DNA from: Haloferula sp.
GTDB lineage: Bacteria; Verrucomicrobiota; Verrucomicrobiia; Verrucomicrobiales; Akkermansiaceae
DNA length: 42,178 nt
Reading direction: 5' to 3'
NCBI GenBank assembly: GCA_007126655.1
Contig: SLAV01000006.1
Span: forward strand, 1-42,178
Positions 24,419 to 33,103 of this stretch are shown piece by piece. Position numbers and translations under genes: made by a program. The notes below the pieces were generated by a model. It ran no database searches and was not told the origin of the DNA. It saw only the letters and a program-made list of their open reading frames with translations. Every line of letters begins with the position of its first letter. The first letter of the stretch is position 1.

Positions 24419-27400
24419 GGCTCGGCCACTTTCAAACGCATGAAGCCGCGGTCTTCGATTGATTCGGGGGGAATCGCGGTGACCTGATCGAAGCCGGCGA
24501 GGTCCGGGTGCGGCACCGCGCTGTTGACGTGAAGCTCCGTCCACGATCCGACTTCCAGGGTGGTGGAGAACTCGACGACGTAGGCCGAGGCAGGCAGCCC
24601 GGATTGCCGGCGATTGAAGACGAAATCACCCCCGGGGGTCAAAAAGGGCGCGATCTCCCGGGACGGGACCGTCGGATTGCCGCCGAGCGCGAATTCCAGC
24701 AACGCATTGAAACCGTCGCCATTGGCATCGACCCGCCAATCGGCGGAACCGGGAAGATCATTGCCCGTGTGGCGGTAGTGCCAGGCGTTGGCGAGCGCAC
24801 GGTCGGGCGTGAGGGAGGCGAGCGCGGCGATTTCGGCGGCGGTGAGCGCACGGTTGTAAATGCGGACGTCGTCGATGACGCCGCGGAACTGGCGGCTGTC
24901 GTTCGAGGTCCAGTTGCCGATGTTGATGTCGTTGGCCGGGCTGGTGTTGATGGCGGTGCCACCGGAGCCTTCAGGGGAAATCTGCGGCGTGGCCGGCACA
25001 CCATCGATGTAGCCGAGGATTTGGGAAACCGTGGCGCCTTCCGGGATCACGATCGCGCAGTGGACCCAGCCCGCGCCGCGCAAGTCGGAACGCCCGGGTG
25101 TGGTGAAGTTCACGCCGCTGGCGTTGAATTCCCCGCGCAGCTGGTAATCGTCCGAGTGGTTCAGATTGATGTCGAACCGGTCGCCGGAGGTGGCGGTGCT
25201 GTTGTTGGCACCCCAGGAGAGGATGGTGGATCGCACACCGCCCTGGTCGGCATCGGCATGGATCCAGAAACTGACGGTGCGCGCGGCGGTGCCGGTGACG
25301 CCCGGGTTGCCGAAGAGGATGACCCGGTTCGCGCTGCCGTCGCCGGAAAAACGCAAGGCTCCATCAAGCCGGCCGGGCACCCAATCCGGGGTGGAGAAGC
25401 CAACCAGCGTGCCCAGCGGGCGGCCGAGCGCGTCGTGTGCGGTGGTGCCGGAGGTTTCGTCGAAGGGCAGCCAGATCGTCGATGTTTCCGGAATGACATC
25501 CACGCTGACGGTGGCGCTGTCCGTTCCCGTGCCATTCGAGAGGGTGTAGGTGAACGAGTCCGTCCCGGCGAATCCGGGATTCGAGGTGTAGGTCACGCTC
25601 GTGCCGCCGCTGGTGATGGCCGCGCTGCCCCTCATCGGCTGGGTGATGCTAATGATGGCGAGCGGATCGGGTCCGAATCCCGGGTCGTCGTTGGCAAGCA
25701 CGGCAATTTCGGTGGGCACGCCGGAAATGGCGGAAGTTTCATTGTCGTTGGCACCCGGCGGTGCGGGGGCCGGCTCGATTTCGAGAAAGAAATTCCCGAC
25801 CGGCACCGGCTGCTTCGCGATCCCCGGCCCCTGCCACTGCAGATCCAGCGAATGGCCGCCGGCATCGCCATGGCGGTAGTGGATGCGGATCGGGTGCAGT
25901 CCGGCTTCAAGCGGTATAGTGCCGGACGAGCGTTCGCCGCCGCCCGGATAGTCGAAATCGGCGTCGATGAGCTGCGCGTCGTGGATCCTCACAAATGCCC
26001 CGGTGTCCGTGGTCAGGAAAAAGATGTAGTTGCCGGAGACGGGAACCTGGAGCAATCCCTCGAAGGCGATGCCGATGTCCTCGTCGCGGGTGCGCACCGA
26101 AAGGTCGGGGCCGCTTGTTTTCCCATCGGCGACGGGTGTCTCCGTGGCGAAATCCGGCACCCAGGGGAAATCCCCTTCGTATGCGGCATACTCGAGACCG
26201 GGTTCCACGGAAGAGGGCACCTCGCCGCCGACGCTGGGTGCTTCCAGCGAGATGGAATTGAGCGCGATGTTGTTGCCACCGGTGGGAGCGGGCGAGCTGA
26301 CGGTGAGGGTGATGGTGTAGGTAGTGCCGCCTTCGAGCGTGGTGCCGGTAAAATCGATCGGCAGGGAAAGCGCGCCATTGCCGCCCGGATCGTCGCCGGT
26401 GGCATGAGCGGAGACATCGAGCGAACCGCCCTCGATATCGACATCCCAGCGTATGTTCTTGCTGTTGCCCTGGTGCCCGCCGCTGGCGTTGATGGCATAA
26501 CAGATGACTTCCACCACCGCCAGCTCACGGGTGGCCGCGGGGGTGAATTGGAAGCTGGTGCTCCAGGGGCCCACGGTCTCGACATTGCCTGCCACGGGGA
26601 TCGGCGCTCCCGGGGGATTGAGCGCGCCGCTGTTGATGCCGTAGCCGCTGATGAAGCCGGTGGCGCTGCCGGTGAATTCCAGGGTTGTGGTGGCGTTGTC
26701 CTGCTCGTCGAGATCCGACGTCCACGAAAATCCCGACGCGGTGGTGCCGGCTAGATCGCGTCCCCCGAAATCGGTGTGGAGAATGGTGAATGAGGATTCC
26801 TCAATGGGGATGACGGCCGGGATTCGCACCGAATCAAACACCCGGGAAACCCCGCCGCCCGCGCGGCGGATGCGGGCGGCACGCGCCTCGAAGTCCGCCT
26901 GGGTGGGAACCCCCGGCTGGCCGGCCAGGTTGTTGGTTTCCTGCGGATCGTTGGCGACATCATAGACGCGGAACGGCGTGCCGACCGAGTTGATGTTGTA
27001 TCGCACGCCTTTGAAGCCGTTGAGGAAGACCGCCTGCATCAGATTGCGGGTCGTTCCGCGATGTGACGGGTGGAAGTCGCCGTAATTCGGGGTGTTATTC
27101 TGCGCCCTGTTTCCGTTAGTGAGAAGCGTATCGTATTCCACATAAACCACTCCCGCGCGCTGGGTGCCGGTGCCGGTGAGGTCGGGAACAAGGGAAACGC
27201 CGTCGGAGCGGAACGGCAGCGGCAGACCGGCGACCTCGGCGAACGTGGGCAACCAGTCGTGAAACTGCGAGGGATGTGTGCTGACGCGCCCGGCGGGGAT
27301 GCCGCCTGGCCAGCGCGCCAGCGTCGGCACGCGGATGCCGCCTTCCCAAAGGTCGCGCTTGATGCCGTCGAGCGGCCCGTAGCTACGGAAGAAGCGCGGG

Positions 27401-28440
27401 TCCTGCGCACCGATGCTTCCGCCGCCGATTCCCTGCTCATTGTGCGGGCCGTTGTCGGAGGTGAAGATGACCAAGGTGTTGTCGTCGATGTCGAGGTCGG
27501 CGAGGAGTTGGAAAATGTCGGTCATGCCATCGTCGAGCCGCCGCATCATGGTGGCGTGGCGGCGCGCGGTGCTGGGCCATGCCACTTCCGGCGTCTCCGG
27601 ATCATTGTCATGGTCCCAGGTGGCCTCGGCGTAGTCGGGATGGATCCATGAGTCGATGGTGCCGTTGGCGGTGTTGATCATGTTGCCGGGCGTGCCGATC
27701 CATTGGACACCGCCGTTGAGCCCGAAACCCTCCGGATAGGGCCCGGTGGGCACATTGAGCCGGGCGTGCGGGGCGGCGTAGGCAAGGTAGATGAAGAAAG
27801 GCTCTTCCGGATTTTCATCCACGTGATCGACGATCCATTTTTTCGTCTTTGCGGTGGCAAGGTCGGTCGAATAGCATTTGTCCAGATCATCGGCGACGTT
27901 GGTGAAATTCTCGTAGTAAGGGCGTCCCTGCTCCTTTGGGTAATGGTGGTGGGCGTCACCATGACCCATGTATCCATGGAAATAATCGAATCCGCGGTTC
28001 AGTGGGTGGCCGGGGAATTCCGGCCCGCCCGGCAATCCCCATTTGCCGATCACGGCGGTCGCATAGCCGGCCTCTTTGAGCACGGTGGCCACCGTGTGGT
28101 TGTCCGCGATGGCCGCGGAGAACTGGTTGTCGCGCACGTTTGCATGCCCTTGGTGGACGCCCAGCAGGAAGGATGCACGTGCTGGCGCGCACACTGGCGC
28201 GGGGGTGTAATGGTGGTCCATCCGCACGCCCTGCGCCGCCATCGCATCGAGCCCCGGAGTCGAGAAGGCCGGAAGATTCCGGTTGTTGGCGAAATCGCGG
28301 GAATTCTGGAAATACACGCCGAGGTCGCCAAAACCGGTGTCGTCGGTGAGGACGAAGATGATGTTCGGGCGCGGGGCGTCGGCCATGGCGCTGGTCGCCA
28401 GGGTGGCGGCCGTAAGGGTTGCGGTGAGAGTGCGGATCAT
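24415..28440 (-). CDS. Large secreted sulfatase with PA14, Ig-like and LamG domains
   Basis: 1341 residues. Signal peptide 1-20; the sulfatase domain (about 22-520) has metal-binding Asp33-Asp34 (VLTDDTGFGDLG) and the formylglycine site Cys84 in CAPARAS, the C-x-P-x-R type that a sulfatase maturase must modify. It hydrolyses sulfate esters; substrate is unknown. A PA14-like domain follows (about 770-905), then an Ig/cadherin-like repeat with VLANDDPG, SFTYTLSNGTGTDSATV (about 915-1000). A LamG domain comes next (WLPFDETSGTTAHDALGR to GVIDDVRIYNRALTAAEIAA, about 1005-1220). The end is the DxNGDG..ALEFALG plus FMRLKVAEP module found on other proteins here. It is first in an operon with E', orphan A and E, and is probably displayed on the cell surface. 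Confidence 0.92.
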   Translation of the reverse strand: MIRTLTATLTAATLATSAMADAPRPNIIFVLTDDTGFGDLGVYFQNSRDFANNRNLPAFSTPGLDAMAAQGVRMDHHYTPAPVCAPARASFLLGVHQGHANVRDNQFSAAIADNHTVATVLKEAGYATAVIGKWGLPGGPEFPGHPLNRGFDYFHGYMGHGDAHHHYPKEQGRPYYENFTNVADDLDKCYSTDLATAKTKKWIVDHVDENPEEPFFIYLAYAAPHARLNVPTGPYPEGFGLNGGVQWIGTPGNMINTANGTIDSWIHPDYAEATWDHDNDPETPEVAWPSTARRHATMMRRLDDGMTDIFQLLADLDIDDNTLVIFTSDNGPHNEQGIGGGSIGAQDPRFFRSYGPLDGIKRDLWEGGIRVPTLARWPGGIPAGRVSTHPSQFHDWLPTFAEVAGLPLPFRSDGVSLVPDLTGTGTQRAGVVYVEYDTLLTNGNRAQNNTPNYGDFHPSHRGTTRNLMQAVFLNGFKGVRYNINSVGTPFRVYDVANDPQETNNLAGQPGVPTQADFEARAARIRRAGGGVSRVFDSVRIPAVIPIEESSFTILHTDFGGRDLAGTTASGFSWTSDLDEQDNATTTLEFTGSATGFISGYGINSGALNPPGAPIPVAGNVETVGPWSTSFQFTPAATRELAVVEVICYAINASGGHQGNSKNIRWDVDIEGGSLDVSAHATGDDPGGNGALSLPIDFTGTTLEGGTTYTITLTVSSPAPTGGNNIALNSISLEAPSVGGEVPSSVEPGLEYAAYEGDFPWVPDFATETPVADGKTSGPDLSVRTRDEDIGIAFEGLLQVPVSGNYIFFLTTDTGAFVRIHDAQLIDADFDYPGGGERSSGTIPLEAGLHPIRIHYRHGDAGGHSLDLQWQGPGIAKQPVPVGNFFLEIEPAPAPPGANDNETSAISGVPTEIAVLANDDPGFGPDPLAIISITQPMRGSAAITSGGTSVTYTSNPGFAGTDSFTYTLSNGTGTDSATVSVDVIPETSTIWLPFDETSGTTAHDALGRPLGTLVGFSTPDWVPGRLDGALRFSGDGSANRVILFGNPGVTGTAARTVSFWIHADADQGGVRSTILSWGANNSTATSGDRFDINLNHSDDYQLRGEFNASGVNFTTPGRSDLRGAGWVHCAIVIPEGATVSQILGYIDGVPATPQISPEGSGGTAINTSPANDINIGNWTSNDSRQFRGVIDDVRIYNRALTAAEIAALASLTPDRALANAWHYRHTGNDLPGSADWRVDANGDGFNALLEFALGGNPTVPSREIAPFLTPGGDFVFNRRQSGLPASAYVVEFSTTLEVGSWTELHVNSAVPHPDLAGFDQVTAIPPESIEDRGFMRLKVAEP

Positions 28441-28488
28441 GTCGGATGAGTGCGGAATATGAATGCCGCGCGGGATAGGTTACAGAAC

Positions 28489-28518
28489 ACCCGGTGGCGG
28501 AACCATCCGCCACCGGGT
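28489..28518 (-). terminator. Perfect 12-bp hairpin between the PEP-CTERM gene and the sulfatase gene
   Basis: ACCCGGTGGCGG (28489-28500) and CCGCCACCGGGT (28507-28518) are exact inverted copies with a 6-base loop. The hairpin lies 26 bases past the PEP-CTERM stop and 48 bases before the sulfatase ATG on the same strand. No strong T-tract follows, so it may end transcription, cap the 3' end of the upstream message or lower read-through into the sulfatase operon. Confidence 0.7.
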
Positions 28519-28543
28519 TGATTGGGTTAGTCGGATTCGGGTA

Positions 28544-29449
28544 TCAGCGCCTGCGGCGAAGCAGCCCGAGAAGCCCGAGCGCGCCTAGCAAGGCGGCCGC
28601 GGGCTCGGGGATGGCGATGATGTTGTCGATGTAGGCACCCTTGAAATTGGAGCCGGAGTAAAACAGCTCGAAGCGGTCGATGGAGGCGACCCCGGCATCG
28701 CGGGCGCCGATCGGTTCGTTGAAGGTGTCCCAAGTGCCATTTCCATTCCAATCGATGGAAACCAACGCGCCACCGGGAGCAGCGACGGTGGTTTGGCCGA
28801 GCACATCGATGCGAACCCGACTCGGGTTCCCATCGGCCCAGTCCCATGTCTGATAGTTGTCAACCGCGGCATTTTGGAAGCCGACATCTGCCCGGGAACT
28901 GATGGAGAACTGGTCATTGGTCGTGGATAGCCACCGGAATTCCTTGTCATCGCCGCCCGCGCTTTGGTTGAAGATCAGCAAATAGGCCCGGCTGCCTCCC
29001 GCGGTGCCACCGGAGTCGGTGAGGGCAAGGCGGACCTGCCGACCGTTATCCGGCGCACCCTGGCGGGAGGCGAAAATGTCGAACTCGAACCTGAGTGTAT
29101 CGCCACTGGAGAGGTCCACCGTGGAAGTGAACAAACCCGTGGCACGGCGGTTGTCACCACCGGAAATTCCCTGGTCAAAGACAAAGGCGTTTTGGGTGTT
29201 GGAGGGGTTGCTCACGATGGCTCCGCGTGGATCCGAGAGGTTGCCTCCGGTGAACGCCCAGGAGCCCGCCTGGGTGCCGGCGTTCAGATTGGTAATGGTT
29301 GCATTGGGGACCAATCCGGTGGTGGCGTCGATCGCCGTCGAGTTATTGAAGTCAGCCTGGAAATAGACCACACCAGAGGCATGTGTTGAAAAAGCAAGGC
29401 TGGCGAGTAGTGCGGTGGCCGCGAGTGCGGGTTTTGTTTTTCGTTTCAT
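28544..29449 (-). CDS. PEP-CTERM sorting domain protein
   Basis: 301 residues. A basic start and hydrophobic signal peptide (MKRKTKPALAATALLASLAF) lead into a secreted domain of about 250 residues (QADFNNSTAIDATTGLVPNA to YSGSNFKGAYIDNIIA), then IPEPAAALLGALGLLGLLRRRR. The last is a textbook PEP-CTERM signal: Pro-Glu-Pro, a transmembrane helix and a poly-Arg end. An exosortase is expected to recognise and cut it during surface display; none is in the window. The gene is 25 bases after its tandem paralogue, which lacks this tail. The secreted domain is lectin-like in appearance but I cannot assign a ligand. Confidence 0.9.
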   Translation of the reverse strand: MKRKTKPALAATALLASLAFSTHASGVVYFQADFNNSTAIDATTGLVPNATITNLNAGTQAGSWAFTGGNLSDPRGAIVSNPSNTQNAFVFDQGISGGDNRRATGLFTSTVDLSSGDTLRFEFDIFASRQGAPDNGRQVRLALTDSGGTAGGSRAYLLIFNQSAGGDDKEFRWLSTTNDQFSISSRADVGFQNAAVDNYQTWDWADGNPSRVRIDVLGQTTVAAPGGALVSIDWNGNGTWDTFNEPIGARDAGVASIDRFELFYSGSNFKGAYIDNIIAIPEPAAALLGALGLLGLLRRRR

Positions 29450-29474
29450 ATGGTTGATTGGGTTTTATGTGAAA

Positions 29475-30728
29475 TCACTCGGCTCTGAGACGGGTGAAAA
29501 GTCTGCCTCCGGCTGGGGCGGGGATGGTTGCGGTAACGATGTCGAAGGCACCGGCATCGGTGATGGTGAAAATGCCCTCCGTGGCTGCGGGGACGCTGAC
29601 GGACGTCCAATCCGTGAGGTTTTCGCTGTATTCGAAGGCGAGGGACACATTCCCAATCGTGTTTTTGTCACGTTCGAAAGTGAACACGAAATCGTCTCCG
29701 ACGCGTTCGGCTTCGAACCCTTCATCGGACCGTCCAGGAACGAGAGGGTCGGTCCCGAACACCCATTCAAGGACGTTGGCGATGCCGTCGCCATCCTTGT
29801 CGTCGAAACGCCCGTCGTTGGGCGGGGTCAGGCCGACGCTGGTCGCCCATACCTCATAGGGGTCGTCATCCGCCAGGTCCGCGGTGGCAATGATATTGTC
29901 GAGGTAGGCCCCCTTTGGCGTGGATTCAAATCCGCTGTAGAACAACTCAAAGCGGTCGATGAGGGTCACACCGACATCGCGCCCGCCGATTGGAAAATCT
30001 TCCGTTTCCCAGGTGCCGTCGCCGTTCCAATCAATGGAGACCAGCGCGCGACCGGGAGTCGTGATGGTAGCCATGCCGAGCACGTCGATGCGCACGCGGA
30101 TTGGATTCCCGTCGGCCCAGTCCCATGTTTGGTAGTTGTCCACATCGGCATTCTGGAAGCCGACGCCTTCCTGGATGGAGATGGAGTTCTGATCATTGCC
30201 CGAAGACAGCCAGAGAAATTCCTTGTCCGCCCCCTGTGCGCTCATATTGAAAATCAGCAGGTAGGCCCGGCTGCCACCGGTGGTGCCCTCGGAGTCGGTC
30301 AGCGCAAGGCGGACCTGGCGGTTTCCCTCGGCGCCCTGCCGGGTGGGGAAGATGTCAAATTCGAACCTGAGGGTATCGCCATTGTCGATGTTCACCGGCT
30401 GGCTGAAAAGGCCTGTGGCACGGCGGGGCGTGGCGCCTGAAATACCATCGTCAAAGACAAAGGCATTTTCGGAGCGGTCCGGATTGCTGACGATGGCACC
30501 ACGGGGTATGGATGGATCGGCCGCACCGGTGAAAGCCCAGGAACCCACTGCGGTACCGGCGTTCAGATTGTCGAGATCCGCGTTGGCTACCAATCCGCTT
30601 TCTTCATCCACGGCGGTCGAGGCATTGAAGTCAGCTTGGAAAACGGTCTCACCGAAGGTATGAGCCGCAAAACCCAGGGAGGCGAGGAGTGCGGTGGTGG
30701 CGAGGACGGATTTTGTTTTTCGTCTCAT
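29475..30728 (-). CDS. Tandem paralogue of the PEP-CTERM protein with a different C-terminal module
   Basis: 417 residues from the ATG at 30728, which matches the MKRKTK start of its neighbour (MRRKTKSVLATTALLASLGF). The first 275 residues are clearly paralogous to the downstream gene, up to GAYLDNIIA. Similarity ends there. Instead of PEP-CTERM it has a region with an acidic DDKDGDGIANVLEWVFGTDP (calcium-binding-like DxDGDG), then a beta-strand region with FEYSENLTDWTSV and the terminus RLFTRLRAE. This module is also seen at the ends of the sulfatase, the beta-helix protein and the decayed gene. Probably secreted and held at the surface by another route. Confidence 0.85.
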   Translation of the reverse strand: MRRKTKSVLATTALLASLGFAAHTFGETVFQADFNASTAVDEESGLVANADLDNLNAGTAVGSWAFTGAADPSIPRGAIVSNPDRSENAFVFDDGISGATPRRATGLFSQPVNIDNGDTLRFEFDIFPTRQGAEGNRQVRLALTDSEGTTGGSRAYLLIFNMSAQGADKEFLWLSSGNDQNSISIQEGVGFQNADVDNYQTWDWADGNPIRVRIDVLGMATITTPGRALVSIDWNGDGTWETEDFPIGGRDVGVTLIDRFELFYSGFESTPKGAYLDNIIATADLADDDPYEVWATSVGLTPPNDGRFDDKDGDGIANVLEWVFGTDPLVPGRSDEGFEAERVGDDFVFTFERDKNTIGNVSLAFEYSENLTDWTSVSVPAATEGIFTITDAGAFDIVTATIPAPAGGRLFTRLRAE

Positions 30729-31475
30729 AATGTGTGTCATGGTTTTTGGGGAATTTTCCGGCTCTGATTTTGTGGGGAAATGGAAGTTGGCGCGGCTTCG
30801 ACTGCGTATTGTCAATTTTTCAGACTGTATTGCCAAATTGTTTTTTGGTTTTTTTGATGAAGTAACTGTTTCCGAAAAAGTTGCAGATATTCCGGCTGGG
30901 AGATCAAGTGGACCCGATGGCCAGAATTCGCCGTTTTTCCATTGGTTTGCGGCTGCATCCGGTGGAATCGCCGCACCGCAGGCTGATGAATAGCGAGTAT
31001 GCCTTCGCGGAATTCGTGGGTTTGTGGGTTTTGTGGTTTGGTGGGTTTGGTGGGTTTGTTTGTGCTTTTGATGCTCGCGGAATCTGCGGAAATTGATTCA
31101 GGTGATGTGCGGCGGTGATATGGAACCCAGGCCCTGCCAACCTTGTGCGCATTTGAGGAGTGCAAGCTGGACTGCTCTTGTGGTAATCAGCAAACCGGGC
31201 CGTGAATTACTCCGCCCGGCCGTTGGGAATAATGGAAATATGGGCTTTTGATTACGAGACACGAGCTAGTCGCTCGGTTTATTGGGTTCATAGCGGAAAT
31301 TTCCAACTGGTGAGGGTCGTTCTGGAATTTTCCGGAATTTTTGTTCACGGCAAGGACTGCAACCGTTTATTTTGATTGTGGAAATTCGTGGCGTGGGACT
31401 GATGGAGGCCATAGCGAATGGCCTTTGGCAACGAACACATCGGCACCGGGGGGGGGAGCCGGGGTTCGTTTGGAG
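30729..31475. other. Long stretch without a recognised gene
   Basis: About 750 bases separate the paralogue pair from the FecR gene. I find no convincing gene here on either strand. The stretch is visibly less GC-rich than its neighbours, with A/T runs near 30835-30860, a GT-rich minisatellite at 31016-31064 and a G9 run at 31448-31456. It must include the promoter for the paralogue pair. It may be a decayed or inserted segment. Confidence 0.6.
31016..31064. repeat. GT-rich minisatellite (degenerate GTGGGTTT units)
   Basis: About six imperfect copies of an 8-base unit of the form GTGGGTTT or GTGGTTTG run without interruption (gtgggtttgtgggttttgtg at its start). It stands out from the flanks. 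The units vary in length and there are no spacers, so it is not a CRISPR array. Confidence 0.75.
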
Positions 31476-33086
31476 TCAGCGCGCGGCCAATCCAACGACT
31501 TGGGAGGGAAGCAGGGCTGTTTCGAAGACGCGTACATCATCCAGTGTGCCATGAAAATAAAAGAATGACTCGCGATTGTCCCAAGTCCCCAGGTAGCGGC
31601 CAAGGACAAGCGGTCTTGCAGATTCCGACGTGGTGTCCGTGGCGACGATTTGTTGACGGCGACCGCTGCTTTTCTCGAGGCGTCCATCGACGTAAATCCT
31701 GACGTGCGTTGAAACGTCGGTGTTTCTCCCGCCGAGGAAAACCACGGCGATATGGTGCCAGCGGCCGTTACGTAAATCCGTGGAGCCGATCAGGTAGCCG
31801 TTTCCGAGTTCGACACGCGGTGCCCCTACTGTTCCCTCGAAGCTTCGGGTATTCCATGAAATCTGCCACTTGCGCGATTGTTGGGGGCTGCCCCATGCAA
31901 GGATGCCGTTCGGGTTGCTCTGGTCGCCGGGCACGTCCGGGTCGAGCTTGATCCAGAACGAAACGGTCCGGGCGGAGGCGCCGCCGACGCCGGGATAGTT
32001 CGAAATGGCGGAGAGGCCGTCGCCGTCGAAAGCGAGGGCGTTGCCGAAGGGGCCGTCCACCAAAGTCGGCTCGGCGGTGCGTTCGTGACGGAAGATTTCG
32101 AGTTCATGGGGTCCTGTGAGGCTGTGAGACCGATTGCCGTCCCAGGACTCGAAGTTCCAATGGACTGCCGGGACCGGCTGCGTTGGTTCCGGTATTGGCA
32201 CTGAAAGAGTGGTCAGGTCGAATTCGATGGTCCTGATTTCCTGCGGGTAAAGCCGCACGGCTTCATTGGCACGCACCAGAAGCGGCTGGAACGAACCGCC
32301 GCCGGCTGGCATTGCCTCCACCAATCCATCGAGCACGTGGAGGTCCGTGGCTTCGTCATCAAGGACGCGCACCGAGAAGGTGGTTCCAAGATCACGCAGG
32401 AATGAGGACGGGGTGAGGATCTCGAACCCGTGGGCGGGTTCAGGCACCTTGGCGGTCAGTGATCCGGATAGCAATGTGGCCCGGATCTCGGACTCGACGC
32501 GCAGGGAAGCGGGGCCTTGGACTTTGACGATGGCGCCCGAGTCGAATGTGATGTCGATCGATCCATCCTGGCATTCGATCAGGCCGGTTTCGAGGCGCTG
32601 TCCGAGCGTGGCAGCAGTCCCCTCGAAGGTGGCGGTGTGCGTGTCCAGCCTGGTGATTTTCGCGGCTGAGACTGCGACGGACGGCCCGAAGTCCAGATCA
32701 TCGAAGGCAAAATCCGCCTCGAAGGCAAAATCCGCCATTGGCCCGTCTTGACCTGGATCCGCGCGGGAACCGGCTGCAAGCCACCATGCCGTGAGCGAAA
32801 CCAGCAATAGCGCCGCGATCCCGGCTCCGATGCGCCAGGCTCCGGAAGCATTGCCGTTTTGGCGCGCTCCCGTCCAATCCGGAAGGTCGACCGCCGGGAA
32901 CTCGGACACGATCATGGCCTCGGTCTCGATCAGAGCGAGGTAGCGGGCGCGGAATTCCGGGTCGTGTTTGAGGGCCTTCTGGATCAGGCGCAGATCGTCG
33001 TTGCCAGCGCTCCCGTCCAGGAGGGCTTTCAGCGCGTCTTCGAGGGGATCGTGGGGAGGGCACGCGGATGAATCGGTGCGTTTCAT
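31476..33086 (-). CDS. FecR-type sigma regulator fused to a LamG domain
   Basis: 536 residues. The cytoplasmic part (about 1-85) resembles the anti-sigma N-terminus of FecR-like proteins (DPLEDALKALLDGSAGNDDL, then EFRARYLALIETEAMI). One transmembrane helix covers about 86-106. The periplasmic FecR domain (about 170-260) includes FDSGAIVKVQGPASLRVESE and LHVLDGLVEA. The C-terminal LamG/concanavalin-like domain (about 305-530) runs from VHWNFESWDG to DDVRVFETALLPSQVVGL. It likely senses an extracellular ligand and controls the ECF sigma factor encoded 17 bases upstream. An 18-base tandem duplication falls after the TM segment. The LamG fusion is a variation known among planctomycetes and Verrucomicrobiota. 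Confidence 0.88.
   Translation of the reverse strand: MKRTDSSACPPHDPLEDALKALLDGSAGNDDLRLIQKALKHDPEFRARYLALIETEAMIVSEFPAVDLPDWTGARQNGNASGAWRIGAGIAALLLVSLTAWWLAAGSRADPGQDGPMADFAFEADFAFDDLDFGPSVAVSAAKITRLDTHTATFEGTAATLGQRLETGLIECQDGSIDITFDSGAIVKVQGPASLRVESEIRATLLSGSLTAKVPEPAHGFEILTPSSFLRDLGTTFSVRVLDDEATDLHVLDGLVEAMPAGGGSFQPLLVRANEAVRLYPQEIRTIEFDLTTLSVPIPEPTQPVPAVHWNFESWDGNRSHSLTGPHELEIFRHERTAEPTLVDGPFGNALAFDGDGLSAISNYPGVGGASARTVSFWIKLDPDVPGDQSNPNGILAWGSPQQSRKWQISWNTRSFEGTVGAPRVELGNGYLIGSTDLRNGRWHHIAVVFLGGRNTDVSTHVRIYVDGRLEKSSGRRQQIVATDTTSESARPLVLGRYLGTWDNRESFFYFHGTLDDVRVFETALLPSQVVGLAAR
32701..32736. repeat. Perfect 18-base tandem duplication inside the FecR-LamG gene
   Basis: The unit TCGAAGGCAAAATCCGCC occurs twice in a row, adding six residues to the reading frame and giving the protein segment ADFAFEADFAFDD. 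Being in frame it does not disrupt the gene. It is located in the linker just outside the membrane segment. Confidence 0.9.
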
Positions 33087-33103
33087 TGGTTCGGTATGGA
33101 AAT

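Noticed and set aside
24508-26754. A 748-codon plus-strand frame opposite the sulfatase
   Set aside because: Codon shadow of the GC-rich sulfatase; the sense protein has PA14, LamG and sulfatase motifs in this interval.
30822-30838. TTGGCAATACAGTCTG on the minus strand ahead of the paralogue pair as a sigma-54 site
   Set aside because: The GG is present, but the -12 dinucleotide is TG rather than the invariant GC, so the match is not good enough.
31016-31064. The GT-rich repeat as a CRISPR array
   Set aside because: Units are 7-8 bases, vary in length and have no spacers; no cas genes are present.
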